Assembly: GCF_001712795.1 (NCBI RefSeq)
Contig: NZ_KV757605.1
Location: 26,212 to 90,211 of the forward strand
Reading direction: 5' to 3'
Source of the DNA: Nostoc sp. KVJ20
Lineage (GTDB): Bacteria > Cyanobacteriota > Cyanobacteriia > Cyanobacteriales > Nostocaceae
Length of the DNA: 64,000 nt
Shown: positions 37,038-46,688 of the stretch, one piece after another
Position numbering within the stretch: the stretch's first letter is position 1
Layout: each line of letters starts with the position of its first letter
Position numbers and translations under genes: made by a program
The notes under the pieces: model-generated
Told to the model about the DNA's origin: nothing
Database searches by the model: none
What the model saw: the letters and a program-made list of their open reading frames with translations, nothing else

Positions 37038-38429
37038 TCACGATGGTTTTTGGGAACGGCTAGTCATATTGATGCGATCGCTCAGTTGGCGTAGAGTTTG
37101 TGCTAAAGTGCGATCGCTCTCCTGGAGTTGAGTAATTTTATCGCAACTGTAAATCACCGTTGTATGGTCTTTACCACCAAACTCCTCCCCAATTCTCGGC
37201 AAACTCAAAGCCGTGTGTTGGCGCATGAGATACATTCCCAATTGACGCGCCCAGCTAATCTCTCTTCGCCGCGAGTTACTTTTGAGATCGTCTATTGAAA
37301 CATCAAAATTATCAGCCACAACCTTTAAAATTGCTTCTGGGGTAGCTGCCATTTTTTCATTAGGCGGTTCTAAAACTGGTGTGATATTTTCCACCGTCAT
37401 CGGTAAACCCCAAATAGAAATATAAGCCACAGCCCGAATTAAAGCTCCTTCTAACTCTCTAATATTAGAAGTATAGTTAGAAGCAATATACTCAATTACA
37501 TCGCGGGGAAGCCGAATATTTTCATCCTCAGCTTTTTTCTGTAGAATTGCCATTCTAGTTTCTAAATCCGGCTTTTGGATATCGGCAATTAACCCCATAG
37601 AAAACCGAGAACAAAGACGTTCTTGTAAGCTAGGAATCTGGTTAGGAGGGCGGTCGGAAGCAATAACTACTTGTTTACCAGCTTCATGTAAAGTATTAAA
37701 AGTATAAAAGAATTCTTCTTGAGTGTATTCCTTCCCTTCAAGGAACTGAATATCATCAACTAATAAAACATCAGCGGCTCGGTAATGCTCTCGAAAACTT
37801 TGCATACTATCCTTACGGATTGCCGTAATTAAATCATTAGTAAACTTCTCAGTAGAAACATAAAATATTTTACAATCAGGAGAGATTTCCCAGCGATAGT
37901 GACCAATAGCTTGCATAAGATGAGTTTTACCCAAACCTACACCACCGCATAAAAATAAAGGATTAAACTCTTTACCAGGGGATTCTGCAACCGCCAAAGA
38001 AGCAGCGTGAGCCATCCGATTGTTGGCACCAACTACAAATCGCGAAAAGACATATTTAGAATTTAATTCAGTAGTTTTATGATTGTGATTAGGAACAGGT
38101 TCAGAAATACTGTTAGGATTTGGTGATTCCCCAGAAACCTCTCGTTCACTAAAATTAGAAACTTCATCACCTTGAGCAACGGTAATATAAATTCCCACGG
38201 GATGACCGAGAATATCTTGTACTACATGAGCAATGGTATTGATGTAATACTTCTGTAACCAATTACGAGCAAATGGGTTAGGAGTGCGGATAACCAAGCA
38301 ATTATTTTCTAATCGCTCTGCACTAGCAGTTTTGATCCAAGTTTCAAAGGTAGGCCGGGATAGTTCAAGCTGTAGGCGCTCTAGTACCTGACTCCACAAA
38401 CTTTCTATGGGAATTTCGGGAATTTCCAT
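37038..38429 (-). CDS. dnaA: Chromosomal replication initiator protein DnaA
   Basis: A 463-residue DnaA. Domain I (about 1-85), variable domain II (about 90-125), AAA+ domain III with Walker [18 protein letters not shown], Walker [15 protein letters not shown] and sensor residues in [10 protein letters not shown], and domain IV with the DNA-binding signature [16 protein letters not shown]. It binds the adjacent TTTTCCACA boxes to open the origin. Downstream of its stop (36820-37025) is the box cluster. Its own promoter region shares the 164-bp divergent spacer with the HtrA-type protease gene. Confidence 0.97.
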   Translation of the reverse strand: MEIPEIPIESLWSQVLERLQLELSRPTFETWIKTASAERLENNCLVIRTPNPFARNWLQKYYINTIAHVVQDILGHPVGIYITVAQGDEVSNFSEREVSGESPNPNSISEPVPNHNHKTTELNSKYVFSRFVVGANNRMAHAASLAVAESPGKEFNPLFLCGGVGLGKTHLMQAIGHYRWEISPDCKIFYVSTEKFTNDLITAIRKDSMQSFREHYRAADVLLVDDIQFLEGKEYTQEEFFYTFNTLHEAGKQVVIASDRPPNQIPSLQERLCSRFSMGLIADIQKPDLETRMAILQKKAEDENIRLPRDVIEYIASNYTSNIRELEGALIRAVAYISIWGLPMTVENITPVLEPPNEKMAATPEAILKVVADNFDVSIDDLKSNSRRREISWARQLGMYLMRQHTALSLPRIGEEFGGKDHTTVIYSCDKITQLQESDRTLAQTLRQLSDRINMTSRSQKPS

Positions 38430-38593
38430 TATCCACCACCTTGGCTGCTAATTGTCACAATAGAAGAGAAAGCACCAATTTAGCATTGAGACACGCTAGA
38501 CCTAGAATAAGCTTTTAAGTTGTAATCATTTTGGGACATACCCAGTAGGCAACATCCTAACACCCACCGACTGATACGGAGAAGCAACGACAC

Positions 38594-39841
38594 ATGAAGA
38601 CAACAAAGCATCACTCAGCGCCCAAAAATATTGGTACTAGGCGTTTGCCCCACAGATTGTGGATGCTCTTATATGGGGTAGGAGTGGTGTTCCTGGGGAG
38701 CTGCTCTCTTCTACCTGCTAAGACTTTTGAGACTCGACAAAACCAGACTCAAGCCCAAAATACAGCAGAACCTAATCCGGTAATTGTCCCCCCGCCAATT
38801 TTCTCTTCGTCTGGAGATCCTAATTTTGTGGTGAAAGTAGTGCAAAATGTGGGGCCTGCGGTAGTTCGCATTGATTCTTCCCGCACAATCACTTCTCGCC
38901 CTCGCGTACCAGGCGAATTTAACGATCCATTTTTCCGGCGATTTTTTGGAGACGCAGCGCCACAGCCTAGACAACGAGTAGAGCGGGGTAGCGGCTCTGG
39001 ATTTATCATTAATTCTTCAGGTCAAATTTTGACCAATTCCCATGTGGTAGATGGTGCTGATAGAGTGACTGTCACACTCAAAGATGGCCGGACTTTTGAT
39101 GGGAAAGTACTGGGTGAAGATGCAGTAACGGATGTAGCTGTGATCAAAATTGATGCTAATAATCTGCCAACCCTAGCTGTGGGTAATTCCGATGCCTTGC
39201 AACCAGGAGAAGCAGTAGTTGCCATCGGTAATCCATTGGGCTTGAATAATACCGTCACTTCTGGGATTATTAGTGCTACAGGTCGTTCTGGTAGCGATAT
39301 CGGTGCTAGTGACAAGCGGGTTGATTACATTCAAACAGATGCAGCGATTAACCCTGGTAACTCCGGTGGGCCATTGCTAAATGCTCGTGGCCAGGTAATT
39401 GCGATGAACACAGCGATTATTCAAGGCGCTCAAGGTTTGGGATTTGCTATTCCCATTAACACTGTGCAAAGAATTTCCCAGCAATTAATTGCTACAGGTA
39501 AGGTGGATCATCCTTATTTGGGTGTTCAGATGGTGACACTGACACAAGATATTAAAGAAAAAATAACAAGTAGAGCAGGCGATCGCTTAAATCTTACAGC
39601 AGATGAGGGCGTTTTGCTGGTTGAAATTGTGCCGCGATCGCCTGCTTCTGAGGCTGGACTACGAGTTGGTGATGTGATTAAAAGCATTAATAACCAGCCT
39701 GTGACTAAAATTGACCAAGTACAAAAGCTAGTAGAAAATAGCAAAATCGGTACTAACTTACCAATAGAAGTGGAACGCAATGGGCAAATTGTTCAAGTAA
39801 GAGTTCAACCTGCCCCTTTACCAGTAAGACGTGAAGGATGA
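38594..39841 (+). CDS. HtrA/DegP-family serine protease with PDZ domain
   Basis: A 415-residue trypsin-fold protease. N-terminal signal with a possible lipobox (VVFLGSC, Cys near residue 37), so it may be a lipoprotein. Catalytic triad: His in NSHVVDGAD, Asp in TDVAVIKID, Ser in [12 protein letters not shown] single PDZ domain follows ([22 protein letters not shown]). It belongs to the HhoA/HhoB/HtrA group of cyanobacteria that degrade damaged periplasmic or membrane proteins under light and heat stress. It is divergent from dnaA. Codon use is normal. Confidence 0.92.
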   Translation: MKTTKHHSAPKNIGTRRLPHRLWMLLYGVGVVFLGSCSLLPAKTFETRQNQTQAQNTAEPNPVIVPPPIFSSSGDPNFVVKVVQNVGPAVVRIDSSRTITSRPRVPGEFNDPFFRRFFGDAAPQPRQRVERGSGSGFIINSSGQILTNSHVVDGADRVTVTLKDGRTFDGKVLGEDAVTDVAVIKIDANNLPTLAVGNSDALQPGEAVVAIGNPLGLNNTVTSGIISATGRSGSDIGASDKRVDYIQTDAAINPGNSGGPLLNARGQVIAMNTAIIQGAQGLGFAIPINTVQRISQQLIATGKVDHPYLGVQMVTLTQDIKEKITSRAGDRLNLTADEGVLLVEIVPRSPASEAGLRVGDVIKSINNQPVTKIDQVQKLVENSKIGTNLPIEVERNGQIVQVRVQPAPLPVRREG

Positions 39842-39854
39842 TGTTTGTCATTGG

Positions 39855-39955
39855 TCATTTGTCATTTGCCCAATGCCCCATTCCCCATTCCCTACTCCCT
39901 ATTCCCCATTCCCCATTCCCTACTCCCCATTCCCCATTCCCCATTCCCCATTACT
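39855..39955. repeat. STRR 'cattccc' array
   Basis: About a dozen 7-bp units of CATTCCC and CTACTCC type fill the spacer ahead of the deformylase gene. A GGGAG ribosome site (39959-39963) follows, before the ATG. Confidence 0.8.
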
Positions 39956-39970
39956 TAAGGGAGTTTCATC

Positions 39971-40498
39971 ATGAGTGAGTTAGCGCCAATAATTCAATTA
40001 GGCAATCCAACACTACGCCAAAAAGCTGCTTGGGTTGAGAATATTCAAGATGAGCATATCCAAAAATTAATTGAAGACTTAATCACCACTGTTGCCAAGG
40101 CTAACGGGGTGGGAATTGCTGCACCTCAAGTAGCGCAATCCTATCGTTTATTTATTGTGGCTTCCCGTCCTAATGCCAGGTATCCCAATGCCCCGGAAAT
40201 GGAACCTACTGCTATGATTAATCCCAAAATCATTGCTCACTCAACTGAAGTTGTCAAAGATTGGGAAGGTTGTTTAAGTGTTCCAGGAATTCGGGGGTTA
40301 GTTCCTCGATATAAATCTATTGAAGTCGAATACACTGATTCTCAAGGCAACTTACAAAAGCAAGAATTAACCGATTTTATCGCTCGGATTTTTCAACATG
40401 AGTATGATCATCTCGACGGTATCGTATTTGTTGACCGCCTAGAGAACACTCTCGATATGATTACTGAACAGGAATATCAACAACGAGTAGTTAAATAA
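39971..40498 (+). CDS. def: Peptide deformylase
   Basis: A 175-residue enzyme with all three metal-site motifs: GVGIAAPQV (about 45-53), WEGCLSVPG with the metal-binding Cys, and [13 protein letters not shown] with the HExxH histidines. It removes the formyl group from nascent proteins. The start is supported by GGGAG upstream. It is followed by an STRR array and then ddl; a shared transcript is possible. Confidence 0.95.
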   Translation: MSELAPIIQLGNPTLRQKAAWVENIQDEHIQKLIEDLITTVAKANGVGIAAPQVAQSYRLFIVASRPNARYPNAPEMEPTAMINPKIIAHSTEVVKDWEGCLSVPGIRGLVPRYKSIEVEYTDSQGNLQKQELTDFIARIFQHEYDHLDGIVFVDRLENTLDMITEQEYQQRVVK

Positions 40499-40502
40499 AT
40501 AA

Positions 40503-40680
40503 GAATGGGGAATGGGGAATGGGGAATGGGGAATGGGGAATTTTTATAACTTCTGCCTCCTGCCTTCTGCCTCCTGCCTTCTGCCTCCTACCTCCTGCCT
40601 CCTGCCTTCTGCCTTCTGCCTCCTGCCTCCTGCCTCCAGCCTCCTGCCTCCTGCCTCCTGCCTTCTGCCTTCTGCCTTCC
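40503..40680. repeat. Long STRR block: 'ggggaat' then 'tgcctcc/tgccttc'
   Basis: Four to five GGGGAAT units (40505-40540) are followed by about 17 tandem 7-bp units alternating TGCCTCC and TGCCTTC (40552-40678). This is the longest tandem array in the window and lies between def and ddl. Confidence 0.85.
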
Positions 40681-40762
40681 TTGATAAAATAATATAGAAA
40701 AATATGGCAACTTTTGTAGGTTGTGATACGCTATCTGCTTTAGGAGTGTGGAGGAACCGAAA

Positions 40763-41839
40763 ATGACTAAGCTGCGCGTGGGGTTACTATTTGGCGGTCG
40801 TTCGGGAGAACATGAAGTTTCGATCAAATCAGCACGGGCGATCGCTAAAGCCTTGAGTGCAGAGGAAAATGCTAATAAGTACGAAATACTGCCTTTTTAC
40901 ATCCAAAAAGATGGACGCTGGCTGGCGGGAGAAGCACCCCAAAAGGTTTTAGAAACCGGCAGTCCGCTGCTGGAATCAGAACAGTCAACTTCTGAAGCCC
41001 AAACTCTAAGCAAGTGGCAATATCCCTCTCAAGTTGCCCAAGTGGATGTTTGGTTTCCCATTCTCCACGGCCCCAACGGTGAAGACGGGACAATTCAAGG
41101 GTTACTCACCTTGATGCAAGTCCCCTTTGTTGGTTCTGGGGTGTTAGGTTCGGCAGTGGGAATGGATAAAATTGCCATGAAAATGGCCTTTGAGCAAGCG
41201 GGACTACCACAAGTAAAATACAAAGCAATAACTAGAGCGCAGGTTTGGTCTAATCCTTGTGTGTTTCCGAAATTGTGTGATGAAATTGAGGCAGCATTAG
41301 GTTATCCTGCTTTTGTCAAGCCTGCTAATTTGGGTTCATCAGTGGGTATTGCCAAAGTGCGATCGCGTCAAGAATTAGAAGCCGCCTTAGATAGTGCTGC
41401 CAGTTATGACCGAAGGCTAGTTGTAGAAGCTGGTGTTGTAGCCAGAGAAGTCGAGTGTGCCGTTTTGGGTAATGAGCAACCCCAAGCCTCTGTCATTGGA
41501 GAGATTACTTATGACAGCGATTTTTATGATTATGAAACTAAATATACTGAGGGTCGCGCAGATTTACTGATACCTGCACCTCTTCCAGATGCGATCGCCC
41601 GTCAAATTCAGGACATGGCTTTGCAAGCTTTTGCAGCTGTTGATGCTGCGGGGTTGGCAAGGGTAGATTTTTTCTATGTGGAAGCGACACAAGAAGTTTT
41701 TATTAACGAAATAAATACCTTGCCAGGCTTTACTGCAACGAGTATGTATCCCCAACTCTGGGCCCAGAGTGGAGTCTCTTTTCCAGAATTAGTTGATCGG
41801 TTAATTCAACTTGCTCTTGAAAGAAATTCTCCTAGCTAA
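40763..41839 (+). CDS. ddl: D-alanine--D-alanine ligase
   Basis: About 358 residues: [21 protein letters not shown] at the N-terminus, [12 protein letters not shown], the ATP-grasp core ([18 protein letters not shown]) and the metal/active-site segment [18 protein letters not shown]. It makes the D-Ala-D-Ala dipeptide of peptidoglycan. The ATG at 40763 follows a GAGGA ribosome site at 40751; an upstream GTG at 40748 would add five residues. Last gene of the def-ddl stretch. Confidence 0.95.
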   Translation: MTKLRVGLLFGGRSGEHEVSIKSARAIAKALSAEENANKYEILPFYIQKDGRWLAGEAPQKVLETGSPLLESEQSTSEAQTLSKWQYPSQVAQVDVWFPILHGPNGEDGTIQGLLTLMQVPFVGSGVLGSAVGMDKIAMKMAFEQAGLPQVKYKAITRAQVWSNPCVFPKLCDEIEAALGYPAFVKPANLGSSVGIAKVRSRQELEAALDSAASYDRRLVVEAGVVAREVECAVLGNEQPQASVIGEITYDSDFYDYETKYTEGRADLLIPAPLPDAIARQIQDMALQAFAAVDAAGLARVDFFYVEATQEVFINEINTLPGFTATSMYPQLWAQSGVSFPELVDRLIQLALERNSPS

Positions 41840-42041
41840 GGGAGAAAATAGACTAACAGACTTTTAGATAATCACAGCAAAAAGTCACAATAAATACAGA
41901 ATTGTGGCAAAATTTAGCCAGATTTGGTAGCTTATGTTTTACAAAAAAGCTACTAAAATCTGAAATTTTGTTACGGATACCTGATGATTAACTCCTCCAG
42001 TACAATTTATTGACTAGAGGGGTACAAATCTGAAAGTAATC

Positions 42042-42692
42042 ATGGAAAAAAGTCAGAGTGTACAGCGCGAGCGAACCCAACTAAGAAGGGCTACTCCAGA
42101 GCTGACAAACAGGAAATCGAGATTAAAACAAAGCTCGAATGTTCTGATATATCTGGTCACACATCATCCTTGGCTATTGTTAACTGGGTGTTTAGCCATG
42201 TTTCTAGGAGGTGGTGCTTTTGCCCTGTATAGCTTAGGTAATGCTGGCCAGGTAACACAAGAAGAACCAGAAAAAATCCCAGTTATAGTTGAAGAACCAA
42301 TCAACGTGCCCTCTGAGAGTAGTAATCCTACACCTTTATGGATGGTAGCTGCGATCGTCCTCAGTTGTGGTAGTGGTTGTTTGCTCATTTTCCGAATGCT
42401 TAACCGGACAACGCAACCGCAAAAAGTCCAAAAACAGGTTAACCGCCATCAGGCACGCTTGGCACAGAATCATTACCAAAAATTGGAACCACGTCTTCCC
42501 AAGAACCAACCAATTTTTGTGCCACAGCCACAACTGATGCCCCTTATGCAGATGCAACCTAAAACAAAGCATCTGGTAACGGTTCTACCAGCAGAACACA
42601 AGCACCACCTGGATACGCGCACAGAACCTTTGGCAGACCTAATGGATCTTCGTAAAAATAGTTCATTGTCTGCAATTTTACGCCAGTATTAA
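42042..42692 (+). CDS. Cyanobacterial membrane protein of unknown function
   Basis: A 216-residue protein with a basic N-terminus, two predicted membrane segments (about 46-66, WLLLTGCLAMFLGGGAFALY; about 101-121, WMVAAIVLSCGSGCLLIF) joined by a proline/glutamate-rich loop, and a basic Gln/Pro-rich C-terminal tail. No family is recognised. It follows ddl by 200 bp on the same strand and ends in a strong hairpin. Topology suggests both ends in the cytoplasm with a small external loop. Confidence 0.6.
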   Translation: MEKSQSVQRERTQLRRATPELTNRKSRLKQSSNVLIYLVTHHPWLLLTGCLAMFLGGGAFALYSLGNAGQVTQEEPEKIPVIVEEPINVPSESSNPTPLWMVAAIVLSCGSGCLLIFRMLNRTTQPQKVQKQVNRHQARLAQNHYQKLEPRLPKNQPIFVPQPQLMPLMQMQPKTKHLVTVLPAEHKHHLDTRTEPLADLMDLRKNSSLSAILRQY

Positions 42693-42748
42693 TACTACCG
42701 TAAAGTAAAACCCGGTTAAATTAACACTTTTTGCCAATTAGCTTGGCT

Positions 42749-42783
42749 AAGATTCCCGACTTCTCTAAGAAGTTGGGAATCTT
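42749..42783 (+). terminator. Strong 16-bp hairpin after the 42-kb gene
   Basis: AAGATTCCCGACTTCT (42749-42764) pairs with AGAAGTTGGGAATCTT (42768-42783), one G-T wobble, loop CTA. Only a weak T-run follows (TTGTTATAT). It is placed as a terminator for the preceding gene but is also of a dispersed palindrome type. Confidence 0.6.
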
Positions 42784-43111
42784 GTTATATATGAATGATT
42801 GAACAGAGAAGACAGGAGGGCGTTTACCGAAAATCCTCCTGAATGCTACATAGCTGATTAACTGCTTTTAAAAAGTGAGATATGAGCAATTATAAAATTT
42901 AAAAACATGCCAAAATGGCAACCAGCTTTTGATTAACCAAGTTAAATTGTATGAAGATAAACGACTTCAAGGGTTTTGTTGTCAGGGACTACCACGTAAG
43001 CAAATTCCTTTTGTAAAACACTATTTGCTAAGTGATTTACAAAAATAAAAAACTATCTCTACCAATTATTTACAGAGTATTTTTCTCAGTAAATAAACAT
43101 CAATAATCAAG

Positions 43112-43283
43112 TTTGGCATTTGCTGCGACAGGAATATTAAATGCGTACGGGCGTTGTTGTTGAAATACGCATTAGCCCCCAAATAACGGGCAACGTCTGT
43201 ATACATTCCTGTTCACTTCAGCAGCAAATGGCAGAGTGGGAGTTTGAAGCTAACGGATATGCTTCCTCCCACTCTCTTTTTAT
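43112..43283 (+). ncRNA. Candidate structured small RNA gene with intrinsic terminator
   Basis: A compact RNA fold can be read directly. Closing helix: GGCATTTGCTGC (43115-43126) with GCAGCAAATGGC (43221-43232), 11 of 12 paired, extended by GACAGGAAT (43127-43135) with ATTCCTGTTC (43205-43214, one bulge), with ACTTCA as an internal loop. Inside it: stem AATGCGTA/TACGCATT (43140-43147 with 43166-43173) and stem GCCC/GGGC (43175-43178 with 43188-43191). Immediately after: terminator AGAGTGGGAG-TTT-GAAGC with GCTTC-CTCCCACTCT (43233-43275) then CTTTTT. No protein-coding gene follows on this strand, so it is not a leader. An AT-rich promoter-like stretch lies at about 43065-43105. No known RNA family was recognised; 6S-like function is one possibility. 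Confidence 0.6.
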
Positions 43284-43342
43284 CGGAAGAGAATTTAGGA
43301 GTCAGAATTCAGGAGTCAGAATTCAGAATTCTGAATTTTCCT

Positions 43343-44275
43343 TTAGAAGTTAGTTTCTCGTAAAAACTTAAGAATCGCTGCATTTAGTACTTCAGAAGCA
43401 CCAGTTGAAGCATCATGACAGCAGTTAGACAAAATCTGTAATTTGGAATTGGGGATATGCCGATGCAATTTTTCACCATGACTAGCAGGAAACCAACTAT
43501 CTTGTTCACCCCATAAAACTAGTGTAGGACACTCAATTGCACTCAGTTTATTTTGAATTTTGGTGAGCATATTTGGCTTATTTGCTTGCCAATTCTCAAT
43601 TTCTAGCGCTGCTATTTGTAACTCTTCGGCAACTTTTGCGATCGCACCAGGTAATTCAATAAACGGGTAAGTTATCCAATAGACATCTTCCTGTGTCAAG
43701 ATTGAGGGATCAAATAATACCCCACGTCTTTCTATTGCCATAATTTCTCTAAATAGAGGTGCAAACAAATATGCCAGACGTAAGGAGTCAATTGTTTGCA
43801 TTACTTCCAAGGGCGTTTGGGCAAGTAACCACATAGCCCAATGGGGTAGTTTTTCTGTAAAAACAGGTACATTTACTACTACAAGCCGCCCGATTAACTG
43901 CGGATTTTCTTGAGCAAGAGCAAGGGCAACTAATCCACCCAAAGATTCAGCCACAATTACCGCTGGTTCATCACATAATGCTTGAATAATTCTTTGAAAT
44001 TCAATAACTTGATGACCATTGTCTTCTCTACGAAATGATGGTTTTTCCGAAAAACCAAAACCTTTGGCATCAAAACAAATTACCCGGTAATGTTTAGATA
44101 ATGGTGCTATGCTGTGGCGCCAATTATAGCTCCAACTACCCATGCCATGTAATAAAATTAGCGGTTTCCCTTTACCTTTTTCGCCATAAGCAATTTGTAC
44201 AGGATACCCTTTAGCATCAGTAATAATTAGACTTTGCCGCCCTTTAGGAAAAGTAGCTTGCCACCAATCTTTCAT
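43343..44275 (-). CDS. Alpha/beta-fold hydrolase
   Basis: About 310 residues. The fold signatures are PLILLHGMGSWSYNWRHSI (oxyanion HG motif), the nucleophile elbow VAESLGGLVALALA (serine in G-like E-S-L-G), the strand CPTLVLWGEQDSWFP with the acid residue and the late histidine in SNCCHDAS. The histidine context is HDAS rather than the usual HxxxxE pattern, but the triad is plausible. Substrate unknown. I chose the ATG at 44275 (MKDWWQATFPKG) over the TTG nine codons upstream. Confidence 0.85.
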   Translation of the reverse strand: MKDWWQATFPKGRQSLIITDAKGYPVQIAYGEKGKGKPLILLHGMGSWSYNWRHSIAPLSKHYRVICFDAKGFGFSEKPSFRREDNGHQVIEFQRIIQALCDEPAVIVAESLGGLVALALAQENPQLIGRLVVVNVPVFTEKLPHWAMWLLAQTPLEVMQTIDSLRLAYLFAPLFREIMAIERRGVLFDPSILTQEDVYWITYPFIELPGAIAKVAEELQIAALEIENWQANKPNMLTKIQNKLSAIECPTLVLWGEQDSWFPASHGEKLHRHIPNSKLQILSNCCHDASTGASEVLNAAILKFLRETNF

Positions 44276-44334
44276 TCCGTTATCAATAAATGATTTAAGC
44301 AATTATGGGTTTTAAGTTGCATAGCAACTAACAA

Positions 44335-44420
44335 GAAGTTCGGCAAACGCTAATTACGAATTACGTTAGCGTAGCGGTAGCGAGTCCGCGAGCGTCATTA
44401 CGAATTACGAATTACGAATT
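44335..44420. repeat. Composite repeat: 'aattacg' STRR interrupted by a GTTAGCGTAGCG module
   Basis: Tandem 'aattacg' units flank a 40-bp insert (GTTAGCGTAGCGGTAGCGAG and onward). The same two-part structure is found at 1225-1296, which suggests one repeat family inserting into another. Confidence 0.65.
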
Positions 44421-44423
44421 ATT

Positions 44424-44930
44424 CTAACCGCCTGTTAAGGCGTTCCACAGGATTCTAATTAGTATCACGGGCAACGCTACTAAGACAATAGAGATTAGCA
44501 ACAACCCAGCCAAAACGGCAAGAATAAACCACTTGTCTGCACTCTTTTGCTCGCTGGGAAACTTTAAGTACTCTTCTAATAGCTTGATATTATTAGTGTT
44601 AGCTCTCCAGGCAAAATCAAAAAAGTCTCCCAAAACTGGGACAGTGCCTACCAAGCCATCAATGATCACGTTCACAACCATTTTACCTAAAGTGGCTCTA
44701 GATACACCTAGCCGCGCTGCTTCTAGGATGATGTAGCAAGAAAACATCACTCCCAAAAAATCACCACCAATCGGTATGAGTCCTAAAATTGGATCTAGAC
44801 CAAAACCAATCTTTGTGCCAGGAATGGTAATAACATTATCCAGTAACCGACTTAGCTGACGCAGGCGCTTTAAGGTGGGTGCTTTGGCATCAGGTTCAAT
44901 CATCGAAAATCGAGGCGGAGAATCAGACAT
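44424..44930 (-). CDS. DUF4112 membrane protein
   Basis: A 168-residue protein of the DUF4112 family: LDNVITIPGTKIGFGLDPIL, then GLIPIGGDFLGVMFSCYIIL, and VPVLGDFFDFAWRANTNN. The family carries a conserved aspartate/glycine pattern between membrane-proximal helices; a further membrane segment lies near the C-terminus (LAVLAGLLLISIVLVALPVI). Function unknown. It is 88 bp downstream of the YihY gene on the same strand and may be in the same transcript. Confidence 0.82.
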   Translation of the reverse strand: MSDSPPRFSMIEPDAKAPTLKRLRQLSRLLDNVITIPGTKIGFGLDPILGLIPIGGDFLGVMFSCYIILEAARLGVSRATLGKMVVNVIIDGLVGTVPVLGDFFDFAWRANTNNIKLLEEYLKFPSEQKSADKWFILAVLAGLLLISIVLVALPVILIRILWNALTGG

Positions 44931-45017
44931 GAAGGCGATCGCTAACTTTGTATTGAATCGTTAGACATTTTACTCCCCTAGTGAGCTTTTGCAAAAATTT
45001 TCTCAGGGATTTACTAA

Positions 45018-45917
45018 TTAATATTTTTCGTGAGATTGCGACTGCGCTTTTAAGCGGATATCATCGCCCACAGTCACATTCAACTGATCGCCGATTAGCA
45101 TAACAGCAGCGCTCATCGACAGCCAGAGCATTAAAACTATCACAGCCCCTACAGCACCATATACTTTATTATAATTGCCAAAATTCGCCACATATAGCCG
45201 AAATATGGCAGACAACATCGCCCAAAAAACAGCTGCTAAAATTGCTCCAGGCATCATTGGCGTGCCTGGGTTCCACTTACTTGGGCCATAGCGATAGACA
45301 AAGCCAAAGGCAACAGCAACAATACTTAAAGCTAAGGGCCAGCGTAACAGCTGCCAAAGATGCAACAAAAACATCAAAGAACCATTTCCGCTTACTACCA
45401 TTCCCAACAACCAATCGCTAGTAAACACTGACAAAGAAGCCAATACTAAAAGCAACATAGTACCGACTGTTAATCCCAGAGAGACTAGCTTGGCTTTCCA
45501 AAAGGGGCGGATCTTTTCTGGAGGAATTTGATGGATTTGGTCGAGGGCTGTCATCGCAGTACTCACCGCCCCAGAAGCAGTCCAAATTGCTAATATAAAG
45601 CTCAGAGAAAACAAACCGCTATTTCTAGAATTGGTAATTTCTGTAGTCGCAAAATCACGAATCAGAACCAGGGCTTCTTCAGGTAGGACTTGACTTAGTA
45701 GTATTGCCAGTTGTTTAAAGGTGTTTTGTAAAGATTCTGCCAATAAGCCAATAGCTGTGATGATCGCAAGAATTGCTGGAAACAGCGATAGCATGGCATT
45801 GAAGGCGATTTCCGAGGCGAGTCCCAAAAGTCGTCTTTCCATTGTCCGGGAAAAAGTTTTTTTGAGCGTGCGCCAATTGAGATGGCGAAAAAAGCGGAAA
45901 AAACGAGGCTTTGGCAT
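45018..45917 (-). CDS. YihY/BrkB-family inner-membrane protein
   Basis: A 299-residue polytopic protein with about six membrane segments. Recognised by LASEIAFNAMLSLFPAILAI near the start, the ILAIWTASGAVSTAMTALDQ segment and the LWLSMSAAVMLIGDQLN signature near the C-terminus. The family was once called ribonuclease BN in error; its function is not settled. It is followed on the same strand by DUF4112. Confidence 0.9.
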   Translation of the reverse strand: MPKPRFFRFFRHLNWRTLKKTFSRTMERRLLGLASEIAFNAMLSLFPAILAIITAIGLLAESLQNTFKQLAILLSQVLPEEALVLIRDFATTEITNSRNSGLFSLSFILAIWTASGAVSTAMTALDQIHQIPPEKIRPFWKAKLVSLGLTVGTMLLLVLASLSVFTSDWLLGMVVSGNGSLMFLLHLWQLLRWPLALSIVAVAFGFVYRYGPSKWNPGTPMMPGAILAAVFWAMLSAIFRLYVANFGNYNKVYGAVGAVIVLMLWLSMSAAVMLIGDQLNVTVGDDIRLKAQSQSHEKY

Positions 45918-46028
45918 GGATTTAGAGTTAAAACTGATGAGGTTTCTTAACTACTTTGCCAAATTTTGCGTAGCGATCGCATCTATCTTTTTACCGCAAG
46001 AATACCGAGTGAGAAATCCAGGTTGTAC

Positions 46029-46050
46029 AGACGCGATTAATCGCGTCTCT
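46029..46050. repeat. Dispersed palindrome AGACGCGATTAATCGCGTCT
   Basis: A perfect 20-bp palindrome. Relatives occur at 1080-1101, 24406-24435, 47759-47782 and inside the acyl-CoA synthetase gene at 59702-59753. Confidence 0.75.
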
Positions 46051-46107
46051 CTTGACTAATGACCATTGACTAATGACCATTGACTAATGACTATTGACTA
46101 TTTATTT

Positions 46108-46584
46108 ATGAATCAAGATTTAACACAACAGTGGTTGACAGAAATCCAGACAATTAAAGAGCAGATGGCAGAGTTGCAACACGACCGCGATGCAGCTTGG
46201 GAAAGTGCCCAAAAATGGCGTCAGCTTTATAACACAGAAGCAGAACAGCGCCGCACAGATGCCCAATTATCCCAACAGGCGATCGCTTCTCTCAAGGCAG
46301 ATTTGCATAAACTTAAGGGTATTGAAGCAGAGACACTGGCTGCTGGGACATCAGTTACAGCGATCCAAGAAGAAATAGAACAGCTAAAATCTGTGGAGGA
46401 CTTGCAAGCTAAACTCATCGCGGTAATCAAAGAACGCGATCGCTTTTTCCAAGCTTTGAAAACTGAGCAAGATAACCACGCCCAAACCCGCAATAGCCTT
46501 ACTACTGCCTTGGGCGATGCTATTGATAGCTTGACACGTGAGCGATCGCTAGGAGTAGGAGACAAAGAAACACCAATTTCTTAA
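46108..46584 (+). CDS. Coiled-coil protein of unknown function
   Basis: A 158-residue protein that is almost wholly predicted coiled coil: QQWLTEIQTIKEQMAELQHD, then AQLSQQAIASLKADLHKLKG, and VEDLQAKLIAVIKERDRFF. No other domain is seen. I start it at the ATG at 46108 (MNQDLTQQWLTEI) rather than seven codons upstream inside repeat DNA. Nothing in the neighbours suggests a role. Confidence 0.65.
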   Translation: MNQDLTQQWLTEIQTIKEQMAELQHDRDAAWESAQKWRQLYNTEAEQRRTDAQLSQQAIASLKADLHKLKGIEAETLAAGTSVTAIQEEIEQLKSVEDLQAKLIAVIKERDRFFQALKTEQDNHAQTRNSLTTALGDAIDSLTRERSLGVGDKETPIS

Positions 46585-46688
46585 GTCCGCGCAGGCGGAC
46601 AAAAGTTTGTGTAGCCGCGATTTCTAATCGCCAGGTATATTTGCTTATTGGTTTTAACCCTTTGTACTACAAAAAAATAGAAAACCTT

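Noticed and set aside
40552..40678. Regular repeats that could suggest a CRISPR array
   Set aside because: The units are contiguous 7-bp tandem repeats without unique spacers. It is an STRR.
43141..43353. A 70-codon plus-strand ORF
   Set aside because: It overlaps the stem-rich RNA candidate and its terminator and runs into repeat DNA at the 3' end. No protein family features are seen.
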